Shown: positions 51,760 through 62,128 of the stretch, piece by piece
Position numbering within the stretch: the first letter of the stretch is position 1
How the letters are laid out: every line of letters starts with the position of its first letter
NCBI GenBank assembly: GCA_947497295.1
Contig: CANMFU010000001.1
Span: 682,001 to 746,000 of the forward strand
Direction: 5' to 3'
Length of the DNA: 64,000 bases
Source: an uncultured Roseovarius sp.
GTDB lineage: Bacteria > Pseudomonadota > Alphaproteobacteria > Rhodobacterales > Rhodobacteraceae
Translations under genes and position numbers: made by a program
Notes under the pieces: model-generated
Database searches by the model: none
What the model was told of the DNA's origin: nothing
Seen by the model: the letters and a program-made list of their open reading frames with translations, nothing else

Positions 51760-52580
51760 GGCTCGACCTTTCGAAAGGCCAGCGCGGCCAGCATCAGCGA
51801 CAGCAGTGGCCAGAGGGCGATGGACAGCAGAGATTGCCACACTGGAATGGCAGTTGCAGCGCCGCCCACACCTGCGGCGGCGGCGGTGGCCTGCGCGGCG
51901 CTCAGATTGAACAGGCGGAACGCATCGGCGGGATTGGCCAGCAGAAGACCGGGAAAAATGCTGGTGGTGAAGGTGCCGCCGTCATCGGCCACGACCGCCG
52001 CCAGAAGTCCGAGGTCGTAAAGCACGACCAGTCCCAGCCACAGCCCGATGGCCAGCCCCGCGGCGCCCGACACGCGCCGCGCCATCGACGAGAGCGCATA
52101 ACCGATCCCGAGGAAGGTTGCGCCCAAAAGCACGGAGGTCCACGTGAGCCGCCACAGCGCGGCAAGGCCCGACAGCGCCGCCGGATCGGCGATGATCGTG
52201 ACAGCCGCCGCCGCGCCGTAGCCTGCGACAATGGCGACGATCAGGATGGCCGTATGGGCCACCAGCTTGCCTGCCAGCACCTCCCAGCGGGCGACGGGGT
52301 AGGTCAGCAGCAGGGGCAGCGTGCCGCGCTCGACCTCGCCGGCCACGGCGTCAAATGACATCAGCAGCGCCACCAGCGGCACCAGATAGACCGACAGCGA
52401 GGTCAGCGAGGCAACGACAACCGACAGGCGGTCCGCCCCCAGCGCGCCGGTCGGCGCAGATCCGGCCGCCGACAGCACCAGCGAGAAGACCACCATCAGC
52501 AGAACCGCGATCAGCACCCAGCGGTTGCGGCGGGCGATGTGGATTTCGGTGGTGGCGGTGGCGAGGATGCGGGCGATCAT
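51756..52580 (-). CDS. nosY: NosY ABC permease
   Basis: ABC-2-type permease; FDAVAGEVERGTLPLLLTYPVARWEVLAGKL. Confidence 0.93.
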   Translation of the reverse strand: MIARILATATTEIHIARRNRWVLIAVLLMVVFSLVLSAAGSAPTGALGADRLSVVVASLTSLSVYLVPLVALLMSFDAVAGEVERGTLPLLLTYPVARWEVLAGKLVAHTAILIVAIVAGYGAAAAVTIIADPAALSGLAALWRLTWTSVLLGATFLGIGYALSSMARRVSGAAGLAIGLWLGLVVLYDLGLLAAVVADDGGTFTTSIFPGLLLANPADAFRLFNLSAAQATAAAAGVGGAATAIPVWQSLLSIALWPLLSLMLAALAFRKVEP

Positions 52581-53473
52581 TGGCCGTCCCTCCGGCTGAA
52601 GTGGCTGTAGATATCCTCAAGGCTGGGCGGAATCACCTCCAGATCCGCAACCTTGTCTTCCAGCGCGGTGATGCGCCCGAGCGTGGCCAGCTTATCCTCC
52701 TGCGTGCAGTTCAGATGCAGCGCGCCGTGGACGCGGATGGCGCCGGGCAGGGCAGCCAGAATGTCGCTGTCATAGCCATTATGCGCGGTGACATGCATCG
52801 CTACGGGTAGGGCGGCCTCGCGCCTCAGATCGCTCAGCGTGCCCGTCGCCACCATGCGCCCGCCTGACAGGATCAGCAGTCGGTCGGTGCGCGCCTCAAC
52901 CTCGGTCAGGGCGTGGCTGGACAGAAGGATTGACGCGCCATCGGCGGCCAGCCCGTCCAGCAATTCATAGAAATCACGGCGCGAGACGGGGTCCAGCCCG
53001 CTGGTCGGCTCGTCCAGCACCAGAAGGCTGGGCCGCCCGATCAGCGCCTGCGCCAGCCCGACGCGCTGGCGCATCCCCTTTGAATAGGTGCCGATCCGCC
53101 GCTTGGCGGCAAAGGCCAGCCCGACACGGCCCAGAAGGTCCATCGCGCCGGACGTATCCTCGCCGCGCAAGCGCATGTAATGCGTGATCTGCTCCAACCC
53201 GGTCAGGGCTGGATGGAAGGTGGCGTTTTCGGGCAGATAGGCCACCTTGGCGCGGGCGCTGGCATGACCGGGCGCGGCGCCGCAGACGGAAATCTGGCCG
53301 GAATCGGGTGCAATCAGGCCCAAGATGATCTTCATCAGCGTGGATTTGCCCGCGCCGTTATGGCCCAGCAGTGCCACACGCTCGCCCGGCGCAACGCTCA
53401 GCGAGACATCGGTCAGCGCCTTGGTGCCGCCGAACGCCTTAGTGAGTTGCGAGATCGTTAACGTCGAAGTCAT
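52577..53473 (-). CDS. nosF: NosF ABC ATPase
   Basis: ALLGHNGAGKSTLMKIILGLIAPDSG; SKGMRQRVGLAQALIGRPSLLVLDEPTSGLDP. Confidence 0.94.
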   Translation of the reverse strand: MTSTLTISQLTKAFGGTKALTDVSLSVAPGERVALLGHNGAGKSTLMKIILGLIAPDSGQISVCGAAPGHASARAKVAYLPENATFHPALTGLEQITHYMRLRGEDTSGAMDLLGRVGLAFAAKRRIGTYSKGMRQRVGLAQALIGRPSLLVLDEPTSGLDPVSRRDFYELLDGLAADGASILLSSHALTEVEARTDRLLILSGGRMVATGTLSDLRREAALPVAMHVTAHNGYDSDILAALPGAIRVHGALHLNCTQEDKLATLGRITALEDKVADLEVIPPSLEDIYSHFSRRDGQ

Positions 53474-54770
53474 AGGTGTCACTTTCATCCCGGTTGGCGA
53501 CCGCTTCGGCCTCCATCTGGGTGTATTCGGGGGAAACTGCAAATTCGGGCGCGTGCATCAGCGGATGGCTGTCGACCACCCCGCCCGGCAGCGTCGCGGG
53601 AAAGCTGGACTGCGCCCAGCGGATCAGCTGCACGGCGGGGGCGCCGGTCAGCAGGGCGGCGGCGGGCTGCGACCACAGGATATGGTCCATCAGATCATTG
53701 GGGCGAAAAACGCTGTCGGCAATACCGTCCCCGCCCAGATCGAAACCGGGGTGATCGGACCAGTAATTGCCGCGGCCCTCGAAGCTCCATTCGATATCGC
53801 GGGTGCCGACATATTTCACCTGTGTGCGGTTGCCGATAAAGGCGTTGCCCGTCAGCACGTTACGCTCGGACCCGGCGGTGAAGTGGATGCCAATGTTGCA
53901 GCCCTCGAACCGGTTGTCATAGATCAGATTTTTGTGGGCGTTATAGATAAAGGTGCAGCGGTCGGGACCGCCGCGCACCAGATTGCCGGATACATCGGCG
54001 TTGTTGGCGTAGTTCAGCATCACGCCATGGCTGATGTCGGACAGGCTCAGATTGTCCTTCACGATCACCTTGTTCGAGAACATGATGGCATAGCCCAGAT
54101 GGTTGCCGATCGACACGTTGCCCGACACTTCGGAATCGTTGGTGTACATGTAGTGTACCGCAAAGCGCAGATCGCGGAACAGATTATTGCGGTAGGTCCC
54201 GGTGCGTGACGCGTTCGAGAAAATACCGTCGCGGCCCCAGCGGACCGAATTCCCCTCGACCAGCGTGCCGGGCGAGTTCCAGACGTAGATGCCATTTCCG
54301 CGATCGTTCAGGCGCCTTTGCTGCGTGCCTTCGATGGTGTTGCCGCGTACCTGCGCGTCAAGCCCGCCATGCACGTCGATGCCGTGCAGGTTGCCCAGCA
54401 CGCGGTTGCCCTCGATAATGGCGCGGTCGGCCTTTTTCAGGATCTTTATGCCGGCATCCAGATCCTTGCTGCTTAGCCCGGATCCGGTCACGGTGACGTC
54501 CGATATCGTGACATCGGCGGCGTCGATGGTGACGGTGGTGCCATTGCCCATACCGTCGATGATGGCTTCTGCGCTGCCCGTCACGGTCAGCGGGCGGTCG
54601 ATCACCACGGCGCCCTCGTGACGGCCCGGTTCAAGGATCAGCACATCGCCGGGACTGGCCCCGGCGATGGCGTTGGCAAGGCTCCCCGGCCCCGGCGGCA
54701 CGCGAATATCGGCTGCCCAAAGGGGCAGGGAAACCGTGAGTGACAGCGCAAGGATCAGGGAGCGGATCAT
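53439..54770 (-). CDS. nosD: NosD periplasmic copper-processing protein
   Basis: Right-handed beta-helix repeats (ILEPGRHEGAVVIDRPLTV...GNYWSDHPGFDLGGDGIAD). Confidence 0.94.
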   Translation of the reverse strand: MIRSLILALSLTVSLPLWAADIRVPPGPGSLANAIAGASPGDVLILEPGRHEGAVVIDRPLTVTGSAEAIIDGMGNGTTVTIDAADVTISDVTVTGSGLSSKDLDAGIKILKKADRAIIEGNRVLGNLHGIDVHGGLDAQVRGNTIEGTQQRRLNDRGNGIYVWNSPGTLVEGNSVRWGRDGIFSNASRTGTYRNNLFRDLRFAVHYMYTNDSEVSGNVSIGNHLGYAIMFSNKVIVKDNLSLSDISHGVMLNYANNADVSGNLVRGGPDRCTFIYNAHKNLIYDNRFEGCNIGIHFTAGSERNVLTGNAFIGNRTQVKYVGTRDIEWSFEGRGNYWSDHPGFDLGGDGIADSVFRPNDLMDHILWSQPAAALLTGAPAVQLIRWAQSSFPATLPGGVVDSHPLMHAPEFAVSPEYTQMEAEAVANRDESDTYDFDVNDLATH

Positions 54771-54773
54771 GGC

Positions 54774-56729
54774 TCAGGCAGACTTCGGTTCGACGAACAT
54801 CCGGCCGCGCATCTCCATGTGGAGCGCGTGGCAGAACCACTGGCAGTAGTACCAGTAGACACCCGGCTGGGCAGCAATAAACGTCGCCGATGATGTGGCC
54901 TGCGGCGCAAGCTCCATCGCGATGCCGTGGTTGCCCATCGTAAAGCCGTGCGTCAGATCGTCGATGTCATCGAGGTTGGTGACAATCACGGTGACTTCGT
55001 CGCCCTGCTGCACGGTGAACTTCTCGATCGAGAAGCTGGGCGCGACGCTGCTCATGTAGACGCGCACCTTGTTGCCGTCACGGATGATCGTTTCCTGCCA
55101 GTCGTCCAGATCTACGCCATCGGCCTCGGCCTGCGCGCGGGCATCGGCCCACATCGGATCATTGCGATCCCAGGCCGATTTCGGGTTCACCTTGGAGGGG
55201 TCGACCAGGATCGCGTCATGCGGCTCGGCGAAGGTCGGGCCGTCATGGATCAGGGTGAGCTTGTCCCCGTCGATCGCAAAGAGCTGCTCGTTTTCGGGCT
55301 TGAGCGGTCCGACATTCAGGAACCGGTCCTTGGAGAACTTGTTCATCGTCAGATAGTACTTGTCGCTCGCTTCCAGCGTTTCGCCCATGACGGTCGAGTT
55401 GTGACCGGGCTGGTAATGCACATCCTCCTTGGTGACGATCGGATCGACGTCCTCGCCATTATAAAGCTGAACCGCCTTTTCGATATCCCAGACCACAACC
55501 TGGCTGTCCAGGAACAGCGTGGTATAGGCGCGGCCCTTGCCGTCAAAGCAGGTGTGAAGCGGCCCAAGGCCCAGCTGGGGTTCGGCCACGACAACGCTGC
55601 GCGGATCTGCATCTTCGTCGAATACCGCGTCCAGCTTGCGCACGTCGATCACCGACACGGTCGGCGACAGCTTGCCCGCAACGCAAAGGTGGATCTTGTC
55701 GGGGGCCATGTTGCAGCCATGCGGGTTGTTGGGGATCGGGATGTAGCGGGTGTATTTCTTGTTCTGCCCTTTACGCCCGTCGATCACCTTGACGCCGTTC
55801 AGTTCCTGATAGTCGCCCGCTTCGATGCCTGCCTCGATCTCCTTGATGTTGAAGACAACGACATGGTCCATGTCGGCCTCGGTCATCTCGGGCAGGGTCA
55901 TGCCCATTTCCGAATTGTAGGAGGTCGAGAAGGCGTATTTGCCATCGTAGTCGCAATCGGTGTTATCCAGGTTGCCGGTGACCATCACCTGCCATGCGAC
56001 GGTCATCTCGTCGGCATTCACGGCGGTGTAGAAGTTCACGTACTTTTCCGGCTCGTCCAGGATCTTGCCGTCATTGACCATCGGCACTTCGTCTTCGCCG
56101 TTGCAGAAGATATAGTCGGTCCGGGGCCAGCGCTGCGGACGCAGGCCGTGGATTGCCTTGGCGTTGGGGATCTCGATGATCTTGTCGCACTTCATCACGT
56201 CGCAGCGCACGCGGGCGACGCGGGTGTTGGCCTTGTCGTTCATGAACAGGTAGCGGCCATCGTATTTGCCCTCGGTGAAGGACATGTGCGGGTGGTGCAA
56301 ATCGCCGTTGGGCGGGAATTCATGGCCGTTGGCTTTCAGGTATTCCTTGGTTTTAGGCAGCAGACCCTCGGTCAGGATCTTCTTGGATTCGTTGGTGATG
56401 CCCCAGCCGGTGGCCGAGCAGGTGTTGAACACCGGAATCCGCATCAGCTCGCGCATGGACGGAATGCCCAGAATGCGCATCTCGCCGCACTGGCCCGACG
56501 ACCAGAAGCCGTAGAATTCGTCCAGTTGGCCGGGTGCCACTTCGGCGCCGGCCGCTGCGCGCGCGCTGGTGGTGCCGGCCAGTGTTGCGGCGCCCACGAC
56601 GGCACCGCCGGTCAGCATCGCGCGCGTTCCGAATGCACCGGCAAGCGCGGCACCCCCGGCGGTCGCACCCAGCAGGCTGCGGCGCGAGATTGGCAGTTTT
56701 TTCCCCTCAGACATTTTAAGTCCCTTCAT
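54774..56729 (-). CDS. nosZ: Nitrous-oxide reductase (Tat-dependent)
   Basis: Tat signal [17 protein letters not shown]; CuA site [32 protein letters not shown]. Confidence 0.98.
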   Translation of the reverse strand: MKGLKMSEGKKLPISRRSLLGATAGGAALAGAFGTRAMLTGGAVVGAATLAGTTSARAAAGAEVAPGQLDEFYGFWSSGQCGEMRILGIPSMRELMRIPVFNTCSATGWGITNESKKILTEGLLPKTKEYLKANGHEFPPNGDLHHPHMSFTEGKYDGRYLFMNDKANTRVARVRCDVMKCDKIIEIPNAKAIHGLRPQRWPRTDYIFCNGEDEVPMVNDGKILDEPEKYVNFYTAVNADEMTVAWQVMVTGNLDNTDCDYDGKYAFSTSYNSEMGMTLPEMTEADMDHVVVFNIKEIEAGIEAGDYQELNGVKVIDGRKGQNKKYTRYIPIPNNPHGCNMAPDKIHLCVAGKLSPTVSVIDVRKLDAVFDEDADPRSVVVAEPQLGLGPLHTCFDGKGRAYTTLFLDSQVVVWDIEKAVQLYNGEDVDPIVTKEDVHYQPGHNSTVMGETLEASDKYYLTMNKFSKDRFLNVGPLKPENEQLFAIDGDKLTLIHDGPTFAEPHDAILVDPSKVNPKSAWDRNDPMWADARAQAEADGVDLDDWQETIIRDGNKVRVYMSSVAPSFSIEKFTVQQGDEVTVIVTNLDDIDDLTHGFTMGNHGIAMELAPQATSSATFIAAQPGVYWYYCQWFCHALHMEMRGRMFVEPKSA

Positions 56730-58942
56730 GTTGTAGGTTGGGTTTTGGGTTGGTTCGGATGCCCGGAAATGTCGCGGCCAGGGTTTGGCCCAAGGTTCGG
56801 CACGGCGCCTGTTGTGGCGCGGCGCTTCATCTTCTTGATGACGACGGGGCAGGTGGTGGTCGACTGGTAGAGAACCTGGCAATGCAGACAGTTGATGCAT
56901 TCGTTCGGGTTGATTTCCCCGGTCGGGTGGATTGCCTGCACCGGGCATTGATTGGCGCAGGTCTGGCACGGGTTGCCACATTCGCGGTAGCGCTTGAGCC
57001 AGTCAAACATGCGCATCCGTGCCGGAATGGCCAGCGCCGCGCCCAGCGGGCACAGGTAACGGCAGAAGAACCGCTCCACGAACAGGCCCGCAGCCAGCAG
57101 CGCGACGGCATAGGCGACAAAGGGCCATGCGCGCACGAAATTCAGGATGATCGCGGTCTTGAACGGCTCGACCTCGGCCAGGCGCTCGGCCTGCTCGATG
57201 CTGGTCAGCGACACGCCAAAAAGGCCGAGAAAGATCATGTATTTCACCGGCCACAGGCGTTCATTCAGCCCCCAGGGCAGCGTCCATTGCGGGATACGCA
57301 GTGCCTTGGCAACGCGGTTCAGCAATTCCTGCAAGGCGCCAAACGGGCACAGCCAGCCGCAATAGGCGCCGCGGCCCCAGAATAGCAGCGCAGCGGCCAC
57401 AGCGAACCAAAGGATGAAGGTCATCGGATCCAGAAGGAACGCTTGCCAGCTGAAGCCTGTCATCAGCGAGCCGAAAAGCGCCATCAGGTTGACGACCGAC
57501 AATTGCGCGTTGGCGTACCACCCAAGGTAAACCAGCACGACGGACAGGAACGCGATGCGGAACCAGAAAAACGCGCGCTCGTTGCGGGTGGCGAAGGATT
57601 GAAAGAAGAACACGCCAGTCAGGATGGTCAGCAGCACGCCCAGTACGACAATCTCGGTGGTCTTGCCGGCCCAGATTCGTTTCCACAGCGCCTGATGCGC
57701 GTCGCGCTCGGTTTGCGTGGTCACTTCGGCAACACCGGCCGGTACATCGGCAGAGGGCGGGGGCGCGACAGAGCGCAGATATTGTTCGGGCAGCTGATAA
57801 CCCAGATCGAAGGTGGTAAAGACCCTCTCGATCGCCGCAACATCACGCTGCACCAGCAGCTGGATGCGGAATGGCTGGGACGGGTCGAACCCGCTGTCAG
57901 CCGGGATCTTGAACATATCGGCTTCGTTGAACACAGGCGCGCCATCTGCGGCGATGGTGTTGATCCGCTTGTGCATCCGGTCGCGGAACCGCACCGAAAC
58001 ATCGTCCTGAATCAGCACGATCCGGTCAAAGATTCCGCCGCGCACATAGCCCGACCCCTTGAAGGAATAAAGGCCGCGGCCAAAAATCGCCACCGCGTGA
58101 TCGCCCTCGTCCAGCCATGTGGCCAGATTGGCCGCCTCGGCCTCGCCCAGCAGCGCCTGTGCGATGGCGGGATGCGATACCAGCGCGGCCTGCATTTCGA
58201 TGAAGGTTGTCTCGGGCGCTTCGGTCAGCGCGCGCTTGGCGGCGCGGGCGTCTTCCATTGCCGCAAAGGCGGCGTTGACCTGGCCCACGTCCAATGACAG
58301 GCGGCGCAGGGTGCCGTCGCCCTCCAGCGTCATCCAGTCGTCCGGCGCGGTGGCGTCGGGGTCGATCTCGAATTGAGGGCCGGTGCCCTTTTCCTCGACC
58401 GCCAGACCGCCAAGACCCAGCTCGCGGGCGACCTTCAGACCGGCGCGGATGATCGAATCGTCGATCACCATGATTGTGACCGTGGTGCCCGAAATGATCT
58501 CCAGCTCGTGCGAGGTGCCGCCGGATTCGGCCTCTGCCACCAGATCGAGGCCGCGATAGCCGCTGACCAACGCCTTGATCTTGGATTCGGGGATGCCGAT
58601 CAGAACGATCGGTTCGGAATGTTTGACCAGTTCGACCCCGATTACCTGCGCCGCGTCATCGACGGCGACCATGGTATGAATGGGTTTTCCGGAATAGCCG
58701 GTGGTCGAGACGTAGTCGGAGGTAATGAACGCCCAGCCAATCTGCTGCCCGTCCTTCAGGACCTGAACCGCCGGCATGTCCTGATGAACCGCGCCGAACG
58801 CATCGGCGCCTTCGACCAGCTGGCCTACCTCAACATCGTCGATGAGGGTGGACAGGATGGATTGCGCCATGGCCGGAAGCCCGAAAAGGGACATCAGGCT
58901 GACAATGGCCAAATTTTGAAGGAGGGAGCAGAGGGTCTTCAT
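56726..58942 (-). CDS. nosR: NosR membrane flavoprotein/ferredoxin regulator
   Basis: FMN-binding domain, [40 protein letters not shown] Fe-S motifs; upstream of nosZ. Confidence 0.96.
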   Translation of the reverse strand: MKTLCSLLQNLAIVSLMSLFGLPAMAQSILSTLIDDVEVGQLVEGADAFGAVHQDMPAVQVLKDGQQIGWAFITSDYVSTTGYSGKPIHTMVAVDDAAQVIGVELVKHSEPIVLIGIPESKIKALVSGYRGLDLVAEAESGGTSHELEIISGTTVTIMVIDDSIIRAGLKVARELGLGGLAVEEKGTGPQFEIDPDATAPDDWMTLEGDGTLRRLSLDVGQVNAAFAAMEDARAAKRALTEAPETTFIEMQAALVSHPAIAQALLGEAEAANLATWLDEGDHAVAIFGRGLYSFKGSGYVRGGIFDRIVLIQDDVSVRFRDRMHKRINTIAADGAPVFNEADMFKIPADSGFDPSQPFRIQLLVQRDVAAIERVFTTFDLGYQLPEQYLRSVAPPPSADVPAGVAEVTTQTERDAHQALWKRIWAGKTTEIVVLGVLLTILTGVFFFQSFATRNERAFFWFRIAFLSVVLVYLGWYANAQLSVVNLMALFGSLMTGFSWQAFLLDPMTFILWFAVAAALLFWGRGAYCGWLCPFGALQELLNRVAKALRIPQWTLPWGLNERLWPVKYMIFLGLFGVSLTSIEQAERLAEVEPFKTAIILNFVRAWPFVAYAVALLAAGLFVERFFCRYLCPLGAALAIPARMRMFDWLKRYRECGNPCQTCANQCPVQAIHPTGEINPNECINCLHCQVLYQSTTTCPVVIKKMKRRATTGAVPNLGPNPGRDISGHPNQPKTQPTT

Positions 58943-59400
58943 GCGTCGGCGTCCTTTGAAAGAGGTCGCCCGTTGCTATGCATGTATTGACCGGGGCCGG
59001 AATGATCACACGTGATCACATCGTGAAAGGTCAGTTTTGCAATGCGCGTCAGCGGCGGCGCGCGCGGCATGGGGCGAATGTTGGAAATTCGGTTGAGGTG
59101 CGTCCCGCTAAGGTTGGCGCTCAGAGGCATGTCATAGACGCGCAGGAGTTGCGCCGCGCCCGCCACCGGCGGTTCGTTCGCAGCGACGAGGCCGCAGCCC
59201 ATGCATTCGCAGCACTCATTCGGTCCGTCAACTGGCGCGCCGCCGATGTCGACACGGACGGTTTCGGCCACGCCATTGGCGCAAATTTCCATTGTCAGCA
59301 TACCATTGGCATAGCCTGTTCCGGCCATAGCAATGGGGCTGTACCACGCAAGGCACAGCGCAAGTATAAGGTGACAGAAATGGGCGTATGCGGACTTCAT
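58939..59400 (-). CDS. nosC: Exported Cys-rich protein upstream of nosR (NosC-like)
   Basis: Signal peptide; CxxCxxC (CCECMGC); ATGA coupling to nosR; position matches nosC of the Paracoccus nosCRZDFYLX cluster. Confidence 0.6.
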   Translation of the reverse strand: MKSAYAHFCHLILALCLAWYSPIAMAGTGYANGMLTMEICANGVAETVRVDIGGAPVDGPNECCECMGCGLVAANEPPVAGAAQLLRVYDMPLSANLSGTHLNRISNIRPMPRAPPLTRIAKLTFHDVITCDHSGPGQYMHSNGRPLSKDADA

Positions 59401-59434
59401 GCTGCCTGTTAACAAAATCTGGGGGCGCAAGTCT

Positions 59435-59448
59435 TTGCGCTACATCAA
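59435..59448. promoter_or_regulatory. FNR/NNR-type box TTGCGCTACATCAA
   Basis: TTG-N8-CAA with TTGCG/ATCAA half-sites, about 35 nt upstream of the nosC-like start. Confidence 0.45.
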
Positions 59449-60079
59449 TTACGGGTGGCGGTTTCGGTCGGCGCTGGCTGCTGCGGGTTACGGGCGGGGT
59501 GCGGTGATTTCGCGTTGTCCGAAATGGCGCGGGATTCCGGCGTTTCCGGCGCGCCGATATCCAGGTTACGCGCTTTATAGCAGGCTACCCTGCACCGCAT
59601 CTGGAAGTTGTCGCGCGCCTCCGCGCCGCTTTTGCCAAATGCGTTTTAAAAGGTCCGGTATTCAAACCAGGTCTGTGGCCTTGTTGATGGTAAAACGGTT
59701 TACGGTTGCACACGACTGCGGTTCTCCGCGTCGCCAAAAGCATAGGCCATTCGGTGTTTGAGTTTCAACCACTGGATGCTGCTGGTTGGGAATTGAGGGA
59801 GGTAGCGTGCGGCCGGCCTGGTCATAATTCGGTTTCTTTAATATTTAAAATCAGATGCTTGATGTATGTTTTTCATGTGGTACATCAACTGCACAAGCGC
59901 ACAGGTCAACGTCGCCTGTGCGGCCGTCATCACTTCAGTAGTCTTGTGTGTGATGTGACTTAGCGGTCAAACGAGCAATCAGAGCTTGCATCGTTTTATT
60001 GCCCGCCCATAATGAGCATCGCAAATGCTGGATATCATATCGATGCTCAACTTTAGTGTCTTAACAAGAGAGATCTGAA

Positions 60080-60313
60080 ATGGAAAACTGGCTTCCCAGC
60101 CTGATTACGGCGACACCGACCGAAGGCTATGATCTTGCGATCAAATTGGCACGCATGACGATCAAGAAAACCCAAGGCGATGCGGATGTGCGCGATCGAC
60201 TGCGTCCCGAATACGCTGAAAACGCCGATTCTCTGATCGCTGTCAGTGCCGTCGTTGCCACGCATTTTGCTACTGTTGCTGCGGCCAACGGATACTGGCA
60301 AAGCGCCGAGTAA
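60080..60313 (+). CDS. Small hypothetical protein (77 aa)
   Basis: Compact ORF with SD-like AGAGA; not overlapped by a better ORF. Confidence 0.55.
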   Translation: MENWLPSLITATPTEGYDLAIKLARMTIKKTQGDADVRDRLRPEYAENADSLIAVSAVVATHFATVAAANGYWQSAE

Positions 60314-60336
60314 TTCAGACATTTGCGGGCGCCGGA

Positions 60337-61029
60337 TCAGCCCATCAGGCGCGCTGTCCAGTCTTCTATCTGGCCCGATTCCAGTCGCCGTGCGGCCAGT
60401 TTCTGCCACGATGCTGACAGCCCCTCAAGCGCGCCAAACGCTTGCAATGCAACCGGATCTGGCGCCTCGCGGTAGAGAAGACGCCAGACGCGGTCCAGCG
60501 GCCAGTGGGGATTTGGCCGGTGGGACAGCCTCAGTGTGTCCTGCGCAGTGATCTCGCCTGGTTCCAGCACCCGGAAATACCACCCGGTGCGACCGGAGTC
60601 CTGAACCAGACGCGACATGTCCGGGCGATCAAACCGGATATTCAGTTTCCAGCACGGCTGGCGTGCCTGACTGACCTGCAAACGCACTTCGCCGCAGGCA
60701 AAGACGTCCCCAATGCAGATGTCCCGCTCTGTTAGCTGATCCAGTGTCAGGTTCTCGCCAAAGGAGCCATCCGCCAGCAGCGCGGCCGTGTCTGGCAGAT
60801 CGCGCCGCCAGGCGGCGTAATGCGCAAGAGGATAGGCGTGAACGGCTTTGTCCGGGCCGCCATGATACACCGGGTCTCCGACGCGGTCGCCGTCCAGACC
60901 CAAAGCGTTGGCCGATACAGGCCCGGACACCTTCGAGCGATAAAAGCTGCTGGGCACGCCATCAGGGCCAAACGGGCGGGGCGTTCCGATTTGAAGAAAA
61001 GCCACATGGCCTGAAACGGTCTGTTCCAT
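60337..61029 (-). CDS. MOSC domain protein (YiiM-like)
   Basis: LGLDGDRVGDPVYHGGPDKAVHAYPLAHYAAWR; GSFGENLTLDQLTERDICIGDVF. Confidence 0.92.
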   Translation of the reverse strand: MEQTVSGHVAFLQIGTPRPFGPDGVPSSFYRSKVSGPVSANALGLDGDRVGDPVYHGGPDKAVHAYPLAHYAAWRRDLPDTAALLADGSFGENLTLDQLTERDICIGDVFACGEVRLQVSQARQPCWKLNIRFDRPDMSRLVQDSGRTGWYFRVLEPGEITAQDTLRLSHRPNPHWPLDRVWRLLYREAPDPVALQAFGALEGLSASWQKLAARRLESGQIEDWTARLMG

Positions 61030-61230
61030 CTGCGTCTCCCTTTGATGCCACTACAGCGCGAAGCTGATCAAAGTGCAACAGATTGCGCCTTGGGCGAGAG
61101 GGGGGGGCATCTGAGGCCGATCGAATCGCAGGAAGCGCGTGCCAAGAGGAGGCAAGCATTCAAACGTACCTTGGAATTGAAAAACCCGCCATCAGGCGGG
61201 TTTGTCAGGCGTCGTGATGCGTGTCGCGAT

Positions 61231-61800
61231 CTAGCCGCCCCAGCTGCGCACCACACCGCAATCCATATGGACAAAATCTGAGCGGGAGTATCTGCCAACA
61301 CCGCCGGCGCGACAAGCAATAGCCGCCTTGCTCATCTGGTTGACCGAGCGCGAACCCATCCGCAGATCGGCGGCCTGACCGTTCAGGTGCAGCGAGTGTT
61401 TTGCCACGCCCGAAGACCTGCTGCGCAGCATCGCGTTGGTCTGCGGCGAGCGGTAGCCGGACAGCAGCGTATAAGGCTCTGTCGTATTCATCAGGTTATG
61501 CGCCGCGGCCATGATGTCGATGGTGCGCGTGTCGATCGCCTTGGTCTCATTGCGCCGCCAGTCGCGCATGAAAGTCGAGATTTCCTGAACAGCCTCGGCG
61601 ATATAATCGCCTTCGATCCAGTAGATCGTATCCATTTTTTCGCCCGTTCGGGGCGAGATCATGCGCAGGCGGCGTACATCGCCGGCACCGCGCAAAAGAC
61701 TGAATGCGTTAGCGTATGAGGGGGCCGCTACTACAGCGGTTGCCGCGAATGCGCCGAGCAGCGCACGCCGCGACAGGCTTGCCGATTTCGAATGGGTCAT
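61231..61800 (-). CDS. YcbK/DUF882 family peptidase-like protein (Tat signal)
   Basis: SRRALLGAFAATA; LLSGYRSPQTNAMLR..SLHLNGQAADLRM...FVHMDCG. Confidence 0.9.
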   Translation of the reverse strand: MTHSKSASLSRRALLGAFAATAVVAAPSYANAFSLLRGAGDVRRLRMISPRTGEKMDTIYWIEGDYIAEAVQEISTFMRDWRRNETKAIDTRTIDIMAAAHNLMNTTEPYTLLSGYRSPQTNAMLRSRSSGVAKHSLHLNGQAADLRMGSRSVNQMSKAAIACRAGGVGRYSRSDFVHMDCGVVRSWGG

Positions 61801-62128
61801 AGGTTTTTTGCCTGTCCGTCGCTTCGTTTTTCCCCGCTCTACGCGGGCGTTCGTTTCATCCCCGGATGCAGGTGTACCTATGACATATTAAGAATCGCTA
61901 ACCAAGATAGCGGTTCCCTAAATTCGCCATGATCAACGCATTTCGGCATTAATCCGCGCAAGAGGCCCTTTTTGTGACATTTATGCCAAAAACCGATGCG
62001 AAAACACCGCAGTAGGATCCCTGGCCGGAATCTCGCGGAAAATTCAATAGACAAAGGGGTGTGTGCCGGGCTGTTAGGAAAAAAAAGAGATATGCTGGGT
62101 CACGTTGGTTGTGTTGCGTGATCAGATT

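Noticed and set aside
54927-56870. 647-aa plus-strand ORF
   Set aside because: Antisense shadow of nosZ; His/Val-rich composition typical of reverse translation
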